DNA of 64,000 bases from Rhynchopus sp. YZ270_cl-10 (lineage: Eukaryota; Euglenozoa; Diplonemea; Diplonemida; Diplonemidae), in contig OZ037834.1 of NCBI GenBank assembly GCA_964035575.1, positions 1,209,598 through 1,273,597 on the forward strand, written 5' to 3'. Both the position numbers and the translations under genes were made by a program. Below, piece after piece: positions 20,908 through 32,729 of this stretch (positions are counted from its first letter, which is position 1; the number at the start of each line of letters is the position of its first letter). The notes under the pieces were generated by a model. The model saw nothing but the letters and a program-made list of their open reading frames with translations, searched no databases and had not been told where the DNA came from.

Positions 20908-23060
20908 CGTTTGGTATTAGATTATTTGTTTTTGTAGTGGTTTTCCTACCCAACCCAACCCTGGTGTTGTTGTTGAGGAAGTGTTTGTGGTGGCTGAGGG
21001 AGGGGTGCTATTTTATGCTATTTTGGGGTCGTCGGCCAGTTTGTGTAATTTTTTTTTAGATTTTGTTTTCCCCCACTGTAAACTTGTTGGGGGGCGAACC
21101 CTCATATTAAAAGAATTTGTAAAATGGGAGTGGTGAGAGGGTGGGAAAACTAAAAAAAATCGCCTTTTTTTTGGGGATCAAATCTATCTAGAGGGGAAGG
21201 GGGAAGGGGGGAGGGAGGGGCAAGGTTATTTTTTCTGCCCGTTTTGCCATCCACACAGGGGGCAGAGAAAAACATAAAAGAACCTTTTCTGTTTTGCATT
21301 GTGCTTCTGTCTTTCCCCTACCTTATGCGAAGCTCTTTGGCATTCTTTCCTTACGCACATTTTTTTTTTGGGTATTGAAGAGGGCCGAATGGAGACATAC
21401 GAGGCAGCGCAACATAGCGGGAGAGAGGGGGGAAGAGGAGGGAGGGGTTTGGTACAGAGAGGGTGAGGGGGGTTCTAGGTTGTAGTATACGTGCTCGGCC
21501 CCGACCGAATACCGTATTGTTCGTAGTGTACGATTACCGTATTATACGGTATTATACGGTGCTGCTGGGGACCGAATACCGTATAATTCGTACAATTAAT
21601 TATACGAATTATTCGAATTTTTACAACCTAGGTGGGGGGTTGTGGGGGGGTCGACGGCGGGTATGTATTACTGTGTGTTTTCTGAACTGTATGTGTTCAT
21701 TACTCACATTTGTCATTTTTTTTGGAACTCAGCTGTGCTGACATCGTCAAAAAAAACGCAATAAAACGCCATCATTGACAGTTGTATGACACTTTGAAGG
21801 GGAAAGCGGGTGCTTTTTGGTACACAATAAAAAAATATGGTGGTTGTGACTGCAAAACGCCTCTGGAAGTCTGGAAGCGGACACCAATTCTCTGAGGGTT
21901 AACAAAAGAACACAGATACGTAAGAAGAACCAATACCTTCCGATTCTGAGCTTAGCCACCTCCAACAAAAAAAAAAAGTGTTGTGGTGTGTTCCGGGCCT
22001 ACCCCCCGAAGTGTTGTTGACAAAGACACGCATGTCACACGATCTAAATAGAGAGAGAGAAAGAGAGAGAGGAGAGTCGGTAGTTTAAAATAGTACCTCT
22101 GATAGGTAAATAAAAGGGGTCATTTTTTCCCGTTGATTGCTCAATTACCCTGGAGGGGTGATTTGGCGACCGTATCGGAAGAAACTATTTCTCCTTTTAG
22201 TCACGCTTGCAGGTACAATAAAAAAGTTAACCATGGTAAGTACGGGCTGTTTGGAGCCTGTGACCACCAGAGAACAAAAAAAAAACACACACACACATAC
22301 GCATGAACGTGATAGTGCAAAACGCCTTTGTGACGCAGGCACTGACACTCTGTGGAACACTAAAGAATCAGGCCTCTGGCTTATTTTTCCAGAAAAAGTT
22401 GCACCATTAACCAAAGTTGGCCTGCCTACCCCGGCATGGGTTGGAAAGATGAACCTAAGCCTCGTATGCTTAGTCACCTTTGGATCACGATCGTCGTCAA
22501 AAGAAAGAAAAAAACAGAAAAGCGTTGAAGGAAAACGAGGGGGGAGGAAAGTGTCTCGGGTACAGAAAATTTAGAACTAGGTCTTGGCGCCTTCTCTAAA
22601 GATTTATTTTTTATTTTGACACAAAATCTAAATATCAAAAAAGGGGGGGCTTCGAATAGGGCTCTACGTGCACACATAACACACACATCTTCAGATTTTT
22701 TTGAAAAGCGGGTTTGCGGGTTTTGCAGGCATTTTTCTTGCCTTTTTTTGGTCAAAGTGCTGAAAGAAATCGCTCTAACCTTTATTTTTGTTCGACAATC
22801 CGCTCTAAGCACCGCACCTTAGTGAGGTGCGCTAAAGTCGGTACTCAATTTTTGAAAATACAAATAAATATTGATATTCCCAAACAGGCATTTAAACGCA
22901 CCTTCACAAAGAATTATTGAAACACCGTTACGCAAAAAACCCCGCTTTTTTTATCCCACAAAAAAACAAAAAGAAGGTATTGAAACCCTCCTTCCCCCCA
23001 CATAGCAGTTCTGGAGGGGGGTGGCGATCTCCTCTGATGCAAAGCCTAACCCCGCTCTTC
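20908..23060. other. Intergenic spacer with several repeats
   Basis: No gene seen. Features: an AAAATAGCA-type repeat (reverse) at 21005-21045; an AT-rich palindromic cluster of GAATACCGTAT/ATACGGTATT motifs at about 21500-21620; family F at 22130-22225; family D at 22301-22370; and a family A hairpin at 22447-22480. Confidence 0.6.
22130..22225 (+). repeat. Family F repeat
   Basis: GTTGATTGCTCAATTACCCT, then GATTTGGCGACCGTATCGG, ACTATTTCTCCTTTTAG. The second copy is at 20190-20285 (GATTTGGCGACCGTACCCGG). Both lie in spacers around the FKBP gene. Confidence 0.6.
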
Positions 23061-24652
23061 TCAGTGCAGTGGCGGGGATCCTCCATACTCTGATGTGTCT
23101 GCCGTGCACAATCCTAGCATCTCCCTGTAAAAAGTAAAAAAAAACGTTTCTAAGCTGACCACCCCCCACACACAGTGTACATATTCCCTTCAAGAAGAAA
23201 GGTTTACACTTTTTTTTCCACCCATTCCTGTACCGTTTTTCTTGCGGGTGTCGGGCTAATTTGGTGAAATTGACACAACGTGAATCCAAAATGGGCTGTG
23301 CTGGGTCCGGATTGGGGGGGGGAAAAAAACGGTACTGTACTACAATTCCTCAAATTCAAATTCAAATTCAAATTCAAAAAAAAGTCATACCTCCGCTTTC
23401 GCAATCTCTCTAGGAGTTCATCCAACGGAGGGGGGGAGTCGCTTGCACCTCCTCCACCACCTCCACCCTTATGCTCTGGGGTCTTCGGTGCAGGAGACGG
23501 ACCTCCTGCTGCTGCGCCGCTGCCGCTCACAGTCTGAGTCATCAAACCCCCTTTGGTGGTGTGCTGTGCGATCTTCAGGCTGTTTGCGTTGAGCTCCGGG
23601 GCTGGGCGCAGCTCAGAGTCTTCGATGCGCTTCATTTCTGACCGGAGGGTGGCCCGCTTCTGTTCGCGCCGCTCTCTCCATTCATCTGTTCGTGTTGAGA
23701 TCGTTCTTGCTTCGGAACTTTTCGACCGTTTCGCGAAGACTGTGATCTCCGGATTCCGCATCTTCGCCTGCTCCTGCTGCAACTCCGCCCTCTTTTTGCT
23801 TGCAATCTCCTCTTCTCTTCTTCTTTTCTGTGCCATACCGCGGTTGTACAGACCTACCCCAGCCTCTCCTGAAACACTCCCTCCTCCACTTGCCGTGCTT
23901 TTTCTTTGAAAATGCACGCCAACAGGGGTCGCCTGATATCCTGATATGGCTGCGTCGTACTGCGGTGCGAGGTCCAAATCATCGTCCTCTTCTTCAACTA
24001 ATTCGAATTCTTCTAACGGAACAACATTGTTTTGTCTGACTGGAGCGTCCATTCCTCGGAGCAGGTCTGCAGCCTTCAAAGATGTGTCCGGGTGTTGCGT
24101 AATGTGTGTGATGTTACTGAGCATCGGGTCCGCTTCGTTTGCGTCGTTAAAGGAGGCATCGTTCGCCTCAGCTTCTGGTTCTTCAGGGAGGATTGCGGCA
24201 GACACACTGCGTGCTTGAGGCGGTGCCATCTCGGCAGTGCAGGACAATTTTTCTGCAAGACGGGTAGTGTTCGATTCTAGCCGTTCTGCTTCCCCTTGGA
24301 GATGGGTCACTGAAGCAGCAGTTTCCCGTACCATAGCAGCAGAGACCTGAACCAAGTGTCGGGTATGTGACATACCCAGTCCCTGTGCCTTCATGGCCGC
24401 CATCTCTTCGCGCATTTCATGAATCAGCTGGGCGTGCCCCAACAGCAGTGCACCCTGCTTTTCCACGACAACCTCTTGCGCGGCAAGGCGTTCCTGGAGG
24501 TCGCTGATCACCGCGGTGGTGCCGTGGTGCTGCGCGGTGCGTGGGTAGGCACCGCGAGGGTTGGAGCTTGGAGGTGTGGCGTGTGACGCATGCGAGGTGG
24601 ATGGCATGCTACCTCGGACACGCCCCCCGCTGGGGGTCACAGGGCGTGGCAT
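23061..24652 (-). CDS. Coiled-coil protein of unknown function (two exons)
   Basis: Exons are 24652-23391 and 23124-23061. The intron starts GTATGAC and ends TTACAG; it contains a TTCAAA microsatellite and T/C runs. The product has about 441 residues, ending EMLGLCTADTSEYGGSPPLH. Residues about 50-140 form a coiled coil (DLQERLAAQEVVVEKQ, then MREEMAAMKAQ). A charged stretch (KRRREEEIASKKRAELQQEQ) is followed by a motif ELRPAPELNANSLKIA of the P-x-L-N-x-x-S type often seen in protist cytoskeletal proteins. A glycine-rich linker and a short helix (LDELLERLRKRR) end exon 1. The second exon is inferred from the acceptor and frame only, so the exact C-terminus is less certain. No enzyme motif is visible. 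Confidence 0.65.
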
Positions 24653-25471
24653 GGAAAGGGGGGGAGAGGGGGAAGAGGAGGGAGGGGGTTTCTTCTGAGG
24701 TGGAGAGGTTATGGTAGAGTGTGAAGGAGGGTGGAGGTATAAAAAAAAAATATCGCACAAAGTGGATGAGATGTGTCTTGAGAAAGACCACTCGGGGAAC
24801 TACCACGCAAAACCTGATACTGCAGGAAATGTTCCTCCTCATGGACCTAGTACGGGGAATAGTTTTGCCTCCACTGTGGGTATGCACAGAGGACCAGGTA
24901 GCTGACGATTTCACGCGAGGCATGCACAGAACAAACTACAAGACATAATGCCGAATTACCGCCGAAAGGAGAGAGAGAGAGAGAGCAAAAAAAGAAGGCC
25001 TTCATTTTCTTCTTCGTGTTGTTCGTTTCTGGATAAAAAAAAAAGGGGGGGTAGTGGGATGGATGGGAAGAGATGAGGGATTTTTTTTTTGTGCTGAAGA
25101 CATATCAAAAAAGAGTTATTTATTTTTGAACTCATTTTTGTAGCAAAAAAAGAAAGAACAAAGAACACCACACAACAACAACAACCTCTCTGTGTGGATA
25201 ATCCTTTTATCTTTATTTTTTCACCTGGTTTTTGGCTGAACGCCCGACTTCGTATGCACTAAAAAAAATAAAAAGGTTAACTTAAAAAGGGGGGTGGGAT
25301 CTAAGATGGAAAATGAGACAAAACCAGAACGAGAGTCGGGGGGGATTGGGGAAGGGTAGAAGGGCGGAAATGGCAAAAAATAGAATTCAAAATAGAACTC
25401 AATGGAACAGATGTTATACTAGGTGTAACGATCTGTGCTTAGTCACCTTGAAAAAAAAACCCCCCCCTTCA

Positions 25472-25524
25472 AACGATTTCATATACATTATTTTCTAAAT
25501 GAAAAGAATGTATATGAAATCGTT
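25472..25524. repeat. Perfect 18-bp inverted repeat flanked by an 8-bp direct repeat
   Basis: AACGATTTCATATACATT (25472-25489) and its exact complement AATGTATATGAAATCGTT (25507-25524) surround a 17-nt loop. CCCTTCAA occurs directly at 25465-25472 and 25528-25535, like a target duplication. Confidence 0.7.
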
Positions 25525-27550
25525 GTACCCTTCAAAAAAAAGTTTATAAGATGACCCTAAGCCTCTCATGCTAATAGCTAGTCAAAAAAAAAAGATACCA
25601 TGAATGTGCCTCGCACATTTCAAAGCAAAAAAAAAAGAACATTTTGTAACATGACTATGCTTCACAGTGCATACACATTCCAAAAAGTGGGGTTCACAAC
25701 ACACACTTTTTTTGCCATAAAAAGGAAAGCACCTTAAAAAAAGACAGACAAAACAAAACCAAACTCCATATGAAATGTTGAGACAAGAAAATGAGGAAAT
25801 TCCTTGAAAATTATGAGGAAATTTTTTGTGGGGACATAATCTACCTGATTTTTTGACCCAATATGTTTTCCGGTATTTTGCCGTTTTTTTAACACCTGAA
25901 AACACGGGTAAACATAGGTCAAAATCACGTTTGACAATATGTTGAATCAATTTTCAACTTTATTTTTTCCCCTCTCATTAACTACTGCCACAGCGGACCA
26001 GTCAGAGAACTATTTTTACTTGATTGAAAACCATTAGTCACAACAACTAGCAACTAGTACGAAAACTAGCATATTGTTACAGGTATACCACACAAAAAAA
26101 CAGTAGTCATTTCGATTAGTAGCTCCAAATCCCCCCTGACTAAGTCCTCCTGACTAATCCGCCGGGTGTCTTCTCACGGGGGGGTGGTGGTGGTGGGAGG
26201 GGGTATTTGAATAAGGACATTTTGTTTTTAATGATGATGAACGTGATAAAGGGTGATTGGTGGTCCCATATGTCCTTCTCCTTTCCCCAACTCTTACTCA
26301 AAAAAAATCCAAATCAAGTAAAACCACAGATACAACATTATTCGACCTTTTTTTAAACTCCATTTTTTTTCACTCTTCATTCTTGAAAAAAATTTGTCTG
26401 AGTAGCAAAAAAGGCGCCCTTAGAGGGGGTGCTTTGGTACATAGACGATGTTTCTTTTTTTGATAAATTGTAGTGTAGTTGCTTCGGTTGTGTTGCCACA
26501 TAGTTGTGCAAATCTCCACTGCAATTTATAAAAAGAAGGTGAAGGAAGAGAGAAAAAAAGATGCAGTAAAATGAGCTAAAACGGGTTGTAAGGTTTCGCT
26601 TGTGTTGGCAGTCGCCCTTGGATTGAAAGAAAAAGAGAGAAGCAGAGATGGGATACGGAGGGAGATTTTGGGTACCACGAAAAAAAAATTCACCTATGGC
26701 CAGATAAAATAAAATGGGAGAGAATAGAGGTCTGCAAACGACTAGGAATTTATTAAAAAAGCAACAGAAAAGAAGAAAAAAAATTGAAAGATGAACCTAA
26801 GCCTCACCTTGAGTACAAATATTACCAGAAGGAATGGTGCAGTGTACGTTGGGAGGAGATATGAAAAAAGAGCTTTCTCATTTTTTTTGTGCAATATAGC
26901 ACACCACAAAGGGGAAATGTATAAAAAACATAACAATGTATTTTCTGAAGTGGACTGCACTTCGCAACAAAAAAAATAACAACAAAGTGAAGTTGATAGT
27001 GCAAAACACCTCTTGGACGCAGGGCACTGACACTCCGTGGGATATCGAATCACGGAGTGCTGCATAAACAAAACAAGTATTTTCAACAGATGCAATCAAT
27101 AGATTGATAGCATAGGAGGGATCAATACAAAAACAATAAAGAGAACAGGTTGGCCACTTGGTTACTGAACAGGAGGGGGGTTTGAAAATGTTTTTTGTAT
27201 GTTTTGAAAGTGCTTTGTGCTCTGTTTAATTGTCGTTACTGAACAGGAGGGGGGGGGAAAGTAATCCTATAAGGAATGGAAGTGTACTCTCGTGCACATA
27301 TACCTTACCAGAAAAAAAGCGGGGGGGTGGTTCCTTTTCTGTTTGTTCTACCCTTTTCTTCCGAAAACAAAGTGGTTCGGGTCAAAAAAAGCGAAAATCA
27401 GGGAACCTCTTAAAAAAATGGATGATAATACTTCGACGCACTACGAATCCATATGAATTCATGGGGGGGAAAAGGTGACATACCACAACACACAAATACA
27501 TCATTTCATTTTCCATCGTCATCTCTTTGCTCCATTTTCTTCCCTTTTTT

Positions 27551-27612
27551 GATAAATTGTTGGAGTAGTGTAGTTGCCTCGGTTGTGTTGCCACAGTTGT
27601 GCAATCTCCACT
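27551..27612 (+). repeat. Family B tRNA-like repeat, representative copy
   Basis: GATAAATTGTTGGAGTAGTG is followed by TAGTTGCCTCGGTTGTGTTG and CCACAGTTGTGCAATCTCCA. TAGTGTAGTTG fits the Pol III A-box pattern TRGYNNARNNG. TGGAG and CTCCA can pair as a closing stem, and T runs follow as in Pol III terminators. At about 50 nt between the paired ends it is shorter than a tRNA. Other copies: 26461-26520, 28451-28505, 31065-31129, 53765-53800 (truncated), 56034-56080 (diverged), 19045-19085 (diverged), and one split by a transposon (59118-59128 plus 59758-59815). All are in plus orientation. Confidence 0.65.
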
Positions 27613-28265
27613 GTCCTTTTTTTTTTTTTTTTTTTTGTGCCGTGCTCACAAAGAATAGAAGACCATTTTATTTTGCCTTTTTTTTCTACCCACTCAGTAC
27701 AGCAAACCCTCACCTCCCCTCATCCTCATATCAACGCAAAGAGAAGAGAGTGAGAGAGAGGGAGGCAAGGGAACATGGATAACCTGCTGTAGTGGGCACT
27801 TCTTATACTATTAGCTTTTGCGGCATTCAAAAACACAAAAAGCAAATTCATATACTTTCAAATAAAATTTGAAAGCATTAGGGAAGTCAAACAAAAAGAA
27901 AAAAGAGAGAAAAAAAAGCGCATTTAGATATACCTAAGCCTCTCGTTGCTTTAGTCATCTAAACAAAAGAATGGTTGAAAAAGACAATAGGAAAAAAAAT
28001 GATGTAGAACACAATACTGATAAAAACATGGTCCAAACAATGGCCAAACCTGTCACTTTTAAAAAAGAATCCTAAAAATTGGTGGTATTGAAATACAAAG
28101 CCCTCTCACAACCTTTTGGTTGTGCTCAGTACGTAAAAAAGGGTTGGTTTTTTTTGTAAGGAATCTGAGGAAACCCTCAATATTCAGTCACCAAAATAAG
28201 ACGGGGGAGAAAAATAAGGAGGGTGGTAAAGAAGGCAAGCAGACCTCGAGGAGATGAAGGTGTTT

Positions 28266-28322
28266 TTTTGTTGAAAACTTGGTTGCATTAGTGTAGCCAC
28301 CCTAGAGTGTGCTACACTATTT
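28266..28322 (+). repeat. Family G repeat
   Basis: TTGAAAACTTGGTTGCATTA, then GTGTAGCCACCCTAGAGTGT and GCTACACTA. The second copy is at 53301-53352. The end AGTGTAGC...GCTACACT can form a hairpin, and TAGTGTAG resembles the family B A box. Confidence 0.6.
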
Positions 28323-29338
28323 TATTTGGTCATAATGTAACCCTTCTTTGCAAGAAGGGGGGAGGATAAGGAGGATGGGGTGGGTGGGTGGGGAGAAGCC
28401 TGTTTCGAGAATCGTTTTTTAATTTATTTTTTTTTTTTGAAAAAAAAAAATGTTGGAGTAGTGTAGTTGCCTCAGTTGTGTTGCCACAGTTGTGCAATCT
28501 CCACTTTTTTTTATATTTCATTTCGACAAAATCACCAGTCCGAAGACGGGTCCTGCAGAGTGAGTCGCCCAAAGGCTAATTATTCTTTTGGGAAAATTAC
28601 GTTCCCATTGAGTCAAAATAGACTCATTTGATTTAACATAAATGTTACGAAGAACTAGAACAAAAAAAAATTAATTGGATAGACAAAATCGAACACTTAA
28701 AACTGAAAGTCTGTTGGTCAAAAAAAAAAAAAAAATAAAATACATCACAACGGAGGGGAAAAGAGCAGACAGTATTGTCTAAATAAACTCTTATTTAAAC
28801 AACGAAAAAAAATGATGAAGATATACCGGGAATTAATACAGGGAATATTTTTTTTTGGGAGTCCCCGCAGAAATAAAAGGGAACTGGACTTCTAGTTCGG
28901 GAATTAAAAAAAAAAAACGATAATAATAACCAAAGAGAAACAAACCTTGAGGGGAGAAGAAAAAACAAATGATGAATTCCTGGAAAACGCTCATTTTTTT
29001 CTTCTTTCTTGCTTCCACTCTACGAAAAACATAGTATCAAAATCCGTAACAGAACAGAGCCAAATAGAAATAAATTGATGGAACTAATAAAATTATCGGT
29101 GCAAAAAAAAATAAGTAAATAAATAACAACGCTGGTTAGACGATCATAAGCCTCCTGCTTGATCATATTCTATCATTAACAAAAAGGCGTCAAATATCGG
29201 TCAGTAATGAGCGCCTCTACAATAAAGCAAACAAAACTAAAGGAGCAGTGGGGGGAGAGGGAGAGAAAGAAAGAGGAAGACATGGTCACCACAACACTAT
29301 TTCACTACATCGTAGTGTGCTTGAATGGTGCTCTGGGA

Positions 29339-29488
29339 CAGTGATCTAAAATACGTACTGCTACGTATTACCGTAACTGTAAAAATGTTGGTCCGGCAAT
29401 TTTTCGCCCCAGCTGTCCCAACATTTTTACAGTTACGGTAATACGAATTCGTACTAATACGTATTTAGCCACGTATTTTAGATCACTG
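29339..29488. mobile_element. 150-bp MITE, family M2, with 9-bp target duplication
   Basis: Terminal inverted repeats start CAGTGATCTAAAATACGT and end ACGTATTTTAGATCACTG, with a further inner inverted match (TACCGTAACTGTAAAAATGT). The flanks carry the direct repeat GCTCTGGGA at 29330-29338 and 29489-29497. There is no coding capacity. The terminal CAG and an 8-9 bp duplication suggest a hAT- or Mutator-type non-autonomous element. Confidence 0.75.
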
Positions 29489-31162
29489 GCTCTGGGAGGG
29501 GTCGATTTTGACAGGTCGCTGACACAGGGACTTTATAGACACCCTGATATTGACAGGTCGTGACAGGTCGTGACACGTCGTTGACCGACTTCCGAAAGCA
29601 CCATTGAAGGAACCATTCATTCCCTAGAGAGAAAAATCCCTCCCCATGGGAGAGGGGAAACCATCATCCACAAAATAGTCATTTCCCCCTTCAATTCAGG
29701 AACGCATTTAAAAAAAAAAAAAATCTATAAAAAATGTGGTAGTTATCGATTCAGGTACTGACCCGACGATGCCGTCCAGATGAAAAGCAGTACCCTGCGG
29801 GCCAACAACTAAAGGTGTAAAAGAAGAAAAAAAAACCCCCTCCCCTCTCCCATCAAAGTTTTGTCATGATGAACATAAGCCTCACAATAGCTTATATCAC
29901 CCTTTGTAAAGTAGAGTTGAAAAATACAAAGTCCTCACATGAACAGTGTACCTTGCGTACATGACCCTTTTAAAAGAGATGGACATGCATGTACCGAATG
30001 TATTTTTTGAATAAAAAACAAAAACAAAAACAAAACATTTTTGCAAAGATGAACGCACCTTTCGTGCATAAACATCTGAACCTGTTGGCAAATAAACCAA
30101 CAATACGTTTTAACGAGACAAATAAGGACCGTAGGTGGGGGACGGAGAAGGGGTGGGTGAGCTAAGGACAAGGCACGTATTCTACTAGAAACAGGCTTCA
30201 GTGGCAATGTAGGGGAAGGGTGTGTGTGTGGAGAAGGGGAATCAACAAAATAGTTTATCAAAAAAAAAAGAATAAAAAAAAACACAAAAAAAAAGACATG
30301 GTGTGCAAAAGGATGGAACCCCACATCAACAACAATGCAACAAAAAAGGGGGCTAAAAACATTGCGTTTAAAAAAATGAAAAAGAAAAAGGTTGCCATGG
30401 GCTGGACGCTTTTTTTAAAAAAAGCAGGAAAAAGTCAAAAGTCTAAAAAGGACCAAAGATGAATATAGTGTGCCGCTCATTAGTTTCACACATCCATCCT
30501 TTGAAAAAGAAAAAAAGCGAAGTAACAGTTGTATACCAAAAGGAGGGACCAAAAAAATCCAGACTTTTTTTTAAAATTCATTCCCAACAGATTTCTGCTA
30601 GCCTTCAATTCAGTGCGAGGCTACTAAAATAACTGATGGGGATGCATTTTCTGCATATTTTTTTTTACCCTCTTTTTTTCGACAAAGCCTCTTGGTATAA
30701 CCCGGATGTGTTTGGACTAAGGTGGTATCAAACAACACCTTAAACCTAACAAAAAAATTGCTTTTTTAATATAGTTCCTTTCTCATACAAAGAACAAGAT
30801 GACAGCAACAACAAAACAAAGAAAAGTATTTCAACAATACGCATTCAATAAATTGAGAGCATAGGTATAGGGACAAAATATATTCCCAAAAAGAAAAAAA
30901 AAATGAAAATACCCCACAGTGACGGGAAGAAGGGGTCGGGTTTAAAAGGGGGGGCGTTGTAATATATGAATGACCGTAGAGGTAGGTGAAGGTACCTCTC
31001 GTGCACACAACAATAAAAAAAAATGCAAAGATAATGCGGAGCAAAATAAAGAAAACGTTTTTTTGATAAATTGTTGGAGTAGTGTAGTTGCCTCGGGTTG
31101 TGTTGCCACAGTTTGTGCAAATCTCCACTGTTTTTTTTTTGTGAGAAGATGATCCTAAGCCA

Positions 31163-31250
31163 TAGTGGGCTGTGATAATTGCCTATCATAATACACAATA
31201 CAGCTTGCATTGTGATGTGCATTATGTATTATGATAGGATCCACTACTCA
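31163..31250. mobile_element. Short MITE, family M1, inserted in a family A hairpin
   Basis: An inverted pair CCTATCATAATACA ... TGTATTATGATAGG-like, with outer TAGTGG/CCACTA, lies between the two halves of a family A repeat (GATGATCCTAAGCC on the left, CTCTGGTGCTAGTCACC on the right). The arm sequence resembles the larger element at 2893-3140. Confidence 0.6.
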
Positions 31251-32191
31251 TCCCTCTGGTGCTAGTCACCTGGATACAATGTTAGCAATGTGATAGTGTA
31301 TGCTAATCCATAGAGTACCAAAAGTAGTCAAAAAAAATCGTAGATTTTCTGCAAAAAAAAAAAAAGAACTAAATAACTCTTGTAGAGGGGAAAGGGGGGG
31401 AAAGGCGAAGCTGAAAAAGAACAACAACAAAGAAATAGAAAAAAAACCCCAGCGCCCTTCTCTCAGATGGGAGGCTTTTCGTGCATGATTTGGCCAAGGT
31501 GTGGCAACACCACCCCCTTCCCCTGGACAAATAATGAATATTTGAAATATTTGTTTGAAGTAGAGGGTTTGTATACTTTTTTTTCAGCTCCGACAGTGTT
31601 TTGTTATTTTGTTACAACAGAAAAACAGAAACCCCCACAACGGTACTCACCGGAAATAAAAACGCTCTTCAAAAAAAAAAATAGAAAAAAAAAATTATGA
31701 CTCTAGCCTTTCTGTGAACAGTCTTCAAAAAAAAAAAACTAAGTCACATTACAAATGCCTTGAAATGTTGTCGACAAAAAAAATGTGTAGGTTTTCCCTC
31801 TAAAAAGAAATCAGTGTTTTTGAGCTGCGCAATAAGTGAAGCTGAACACTGGCTGAACAAAAAAGAAAGTTCGCAAGATGGATCTGCCTCTCGTACGACA
31901 CCCATCCTTTTAAAAACAACCAGCAAAGAGAGAGTAGGAACACATTTTAACGAAGAAAGACAACAAAACAAAACAAGAAAAAGCCATTTAGCCGTAAAAA
32001 TAAGCACGATTTCCCCTTCATTCTAACACACCCCCATATCGATGGCTGAAGCCTGGGGGTATAAAAAGAAAAGAAGGGGCAAATCTTCTGGGGTGAATAC
32101 CCAAAAGCAAAAACTGTAGTTATAGATGCAGGCACCCCTCCGACTGACCTACGCACGATGCCAGCCATCCGGATGAAAGCAACAAAAAAAA

Positions 32192-32268
32192 AAAGTGAAG
32201 TTGATAGTGCAAAACGCCCTCTGGGGCGCAGGGCACTGACACTCCGTGGGTTATCGAACCCCGAAAAA
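32192..32268 (+). repeat. Family D tRNA-like repeat, representative copy
   Basis: GTGAAGTTGATAGTGCAAAA, then CGCCCTCTGGGGCGCAGGGC, ACTGACACTCCGTGGG and TTATCGAACCCC. The end resembles a T-arm/B-box (GGTTCGAACCC) with two extra bases, and TAGTGCAAAACG nearly fits an A box. Other copies: 22301-22370, 26986-27062, 60360-60444, with a possible fragment at 4565-4615. Probably tRNA-derived; not an intact tRNA gene. Confidence 0.6.
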
Positions 32269-32729
32269 AAAAAGGGGTTGGTATTAGATGATCACTCAAT
32301 CCCTTTCTTGGTCACCTTATTTTCAATATTTTTTTTTTTGAATGAGCGCTTTTTTCTATGTATGATTTGCTTCTCGCATTTTTACCCCCCCCAAAATTGT
32401 CAAAAATGAAAAACTGGGGAGGTCACTGTGGGGGGCACCAAACCAATACAAAAAAAGGGGGGAAAAACAGTAATATGACATGATGTAGTGCAGGGAAAAA
32501 AAAGGTGCTTAAAAAAATGAAGCTTTGCAAAAAAGGGTAAAACGCCATTTGCAGACGAATTAAAACGAGAAAACTTTTCAAAAGGTTATAAGATGTACCC
32601 TAAGACTCTCATACGTATACAGCTTAGGTTGATAGGATGAGCTTAAGATTAGCCATCTAGAGAATGAGATCTCTCTTGTTTTCTTCTGCCAAAAAAAAAA
32701 AAAAAAACAACAAAGCAAATCCGGCACAT

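Larger units (their letters stand above)
24653..32729. other. 8-kb gene-free region rich in dispersed repeats
   Basis: I find no defensible gene in about 8 kb. A and T runs are everywhere. Dispersed short repeats recur: family A (about 25540-25584, 26788-26815, 27922-27960, 29137-29171, 29864-29902, 31145-31272, 32581-32661), B (26461-26520, 27551-27612, 28451-28505, 31065-31129), C (28087-28133, 29912-29960), D (26986-27062, 32192-32268), E (32125-32180) and G (28266-28322). There is also a MITE (29339-29488), a perfect inverted repeat (25472-25524) and a TGACAGGTCG cluster (29510-29580). The frames present are short and homopolymer-driven. Confidence 0.65.

Noticed and set aside
32192-32268. 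Intact tRNA gene
   Set aside because: The T-arm-like end has extra bases and the acceptor stem cannot be closed; it recurs as a dispersed repeat.
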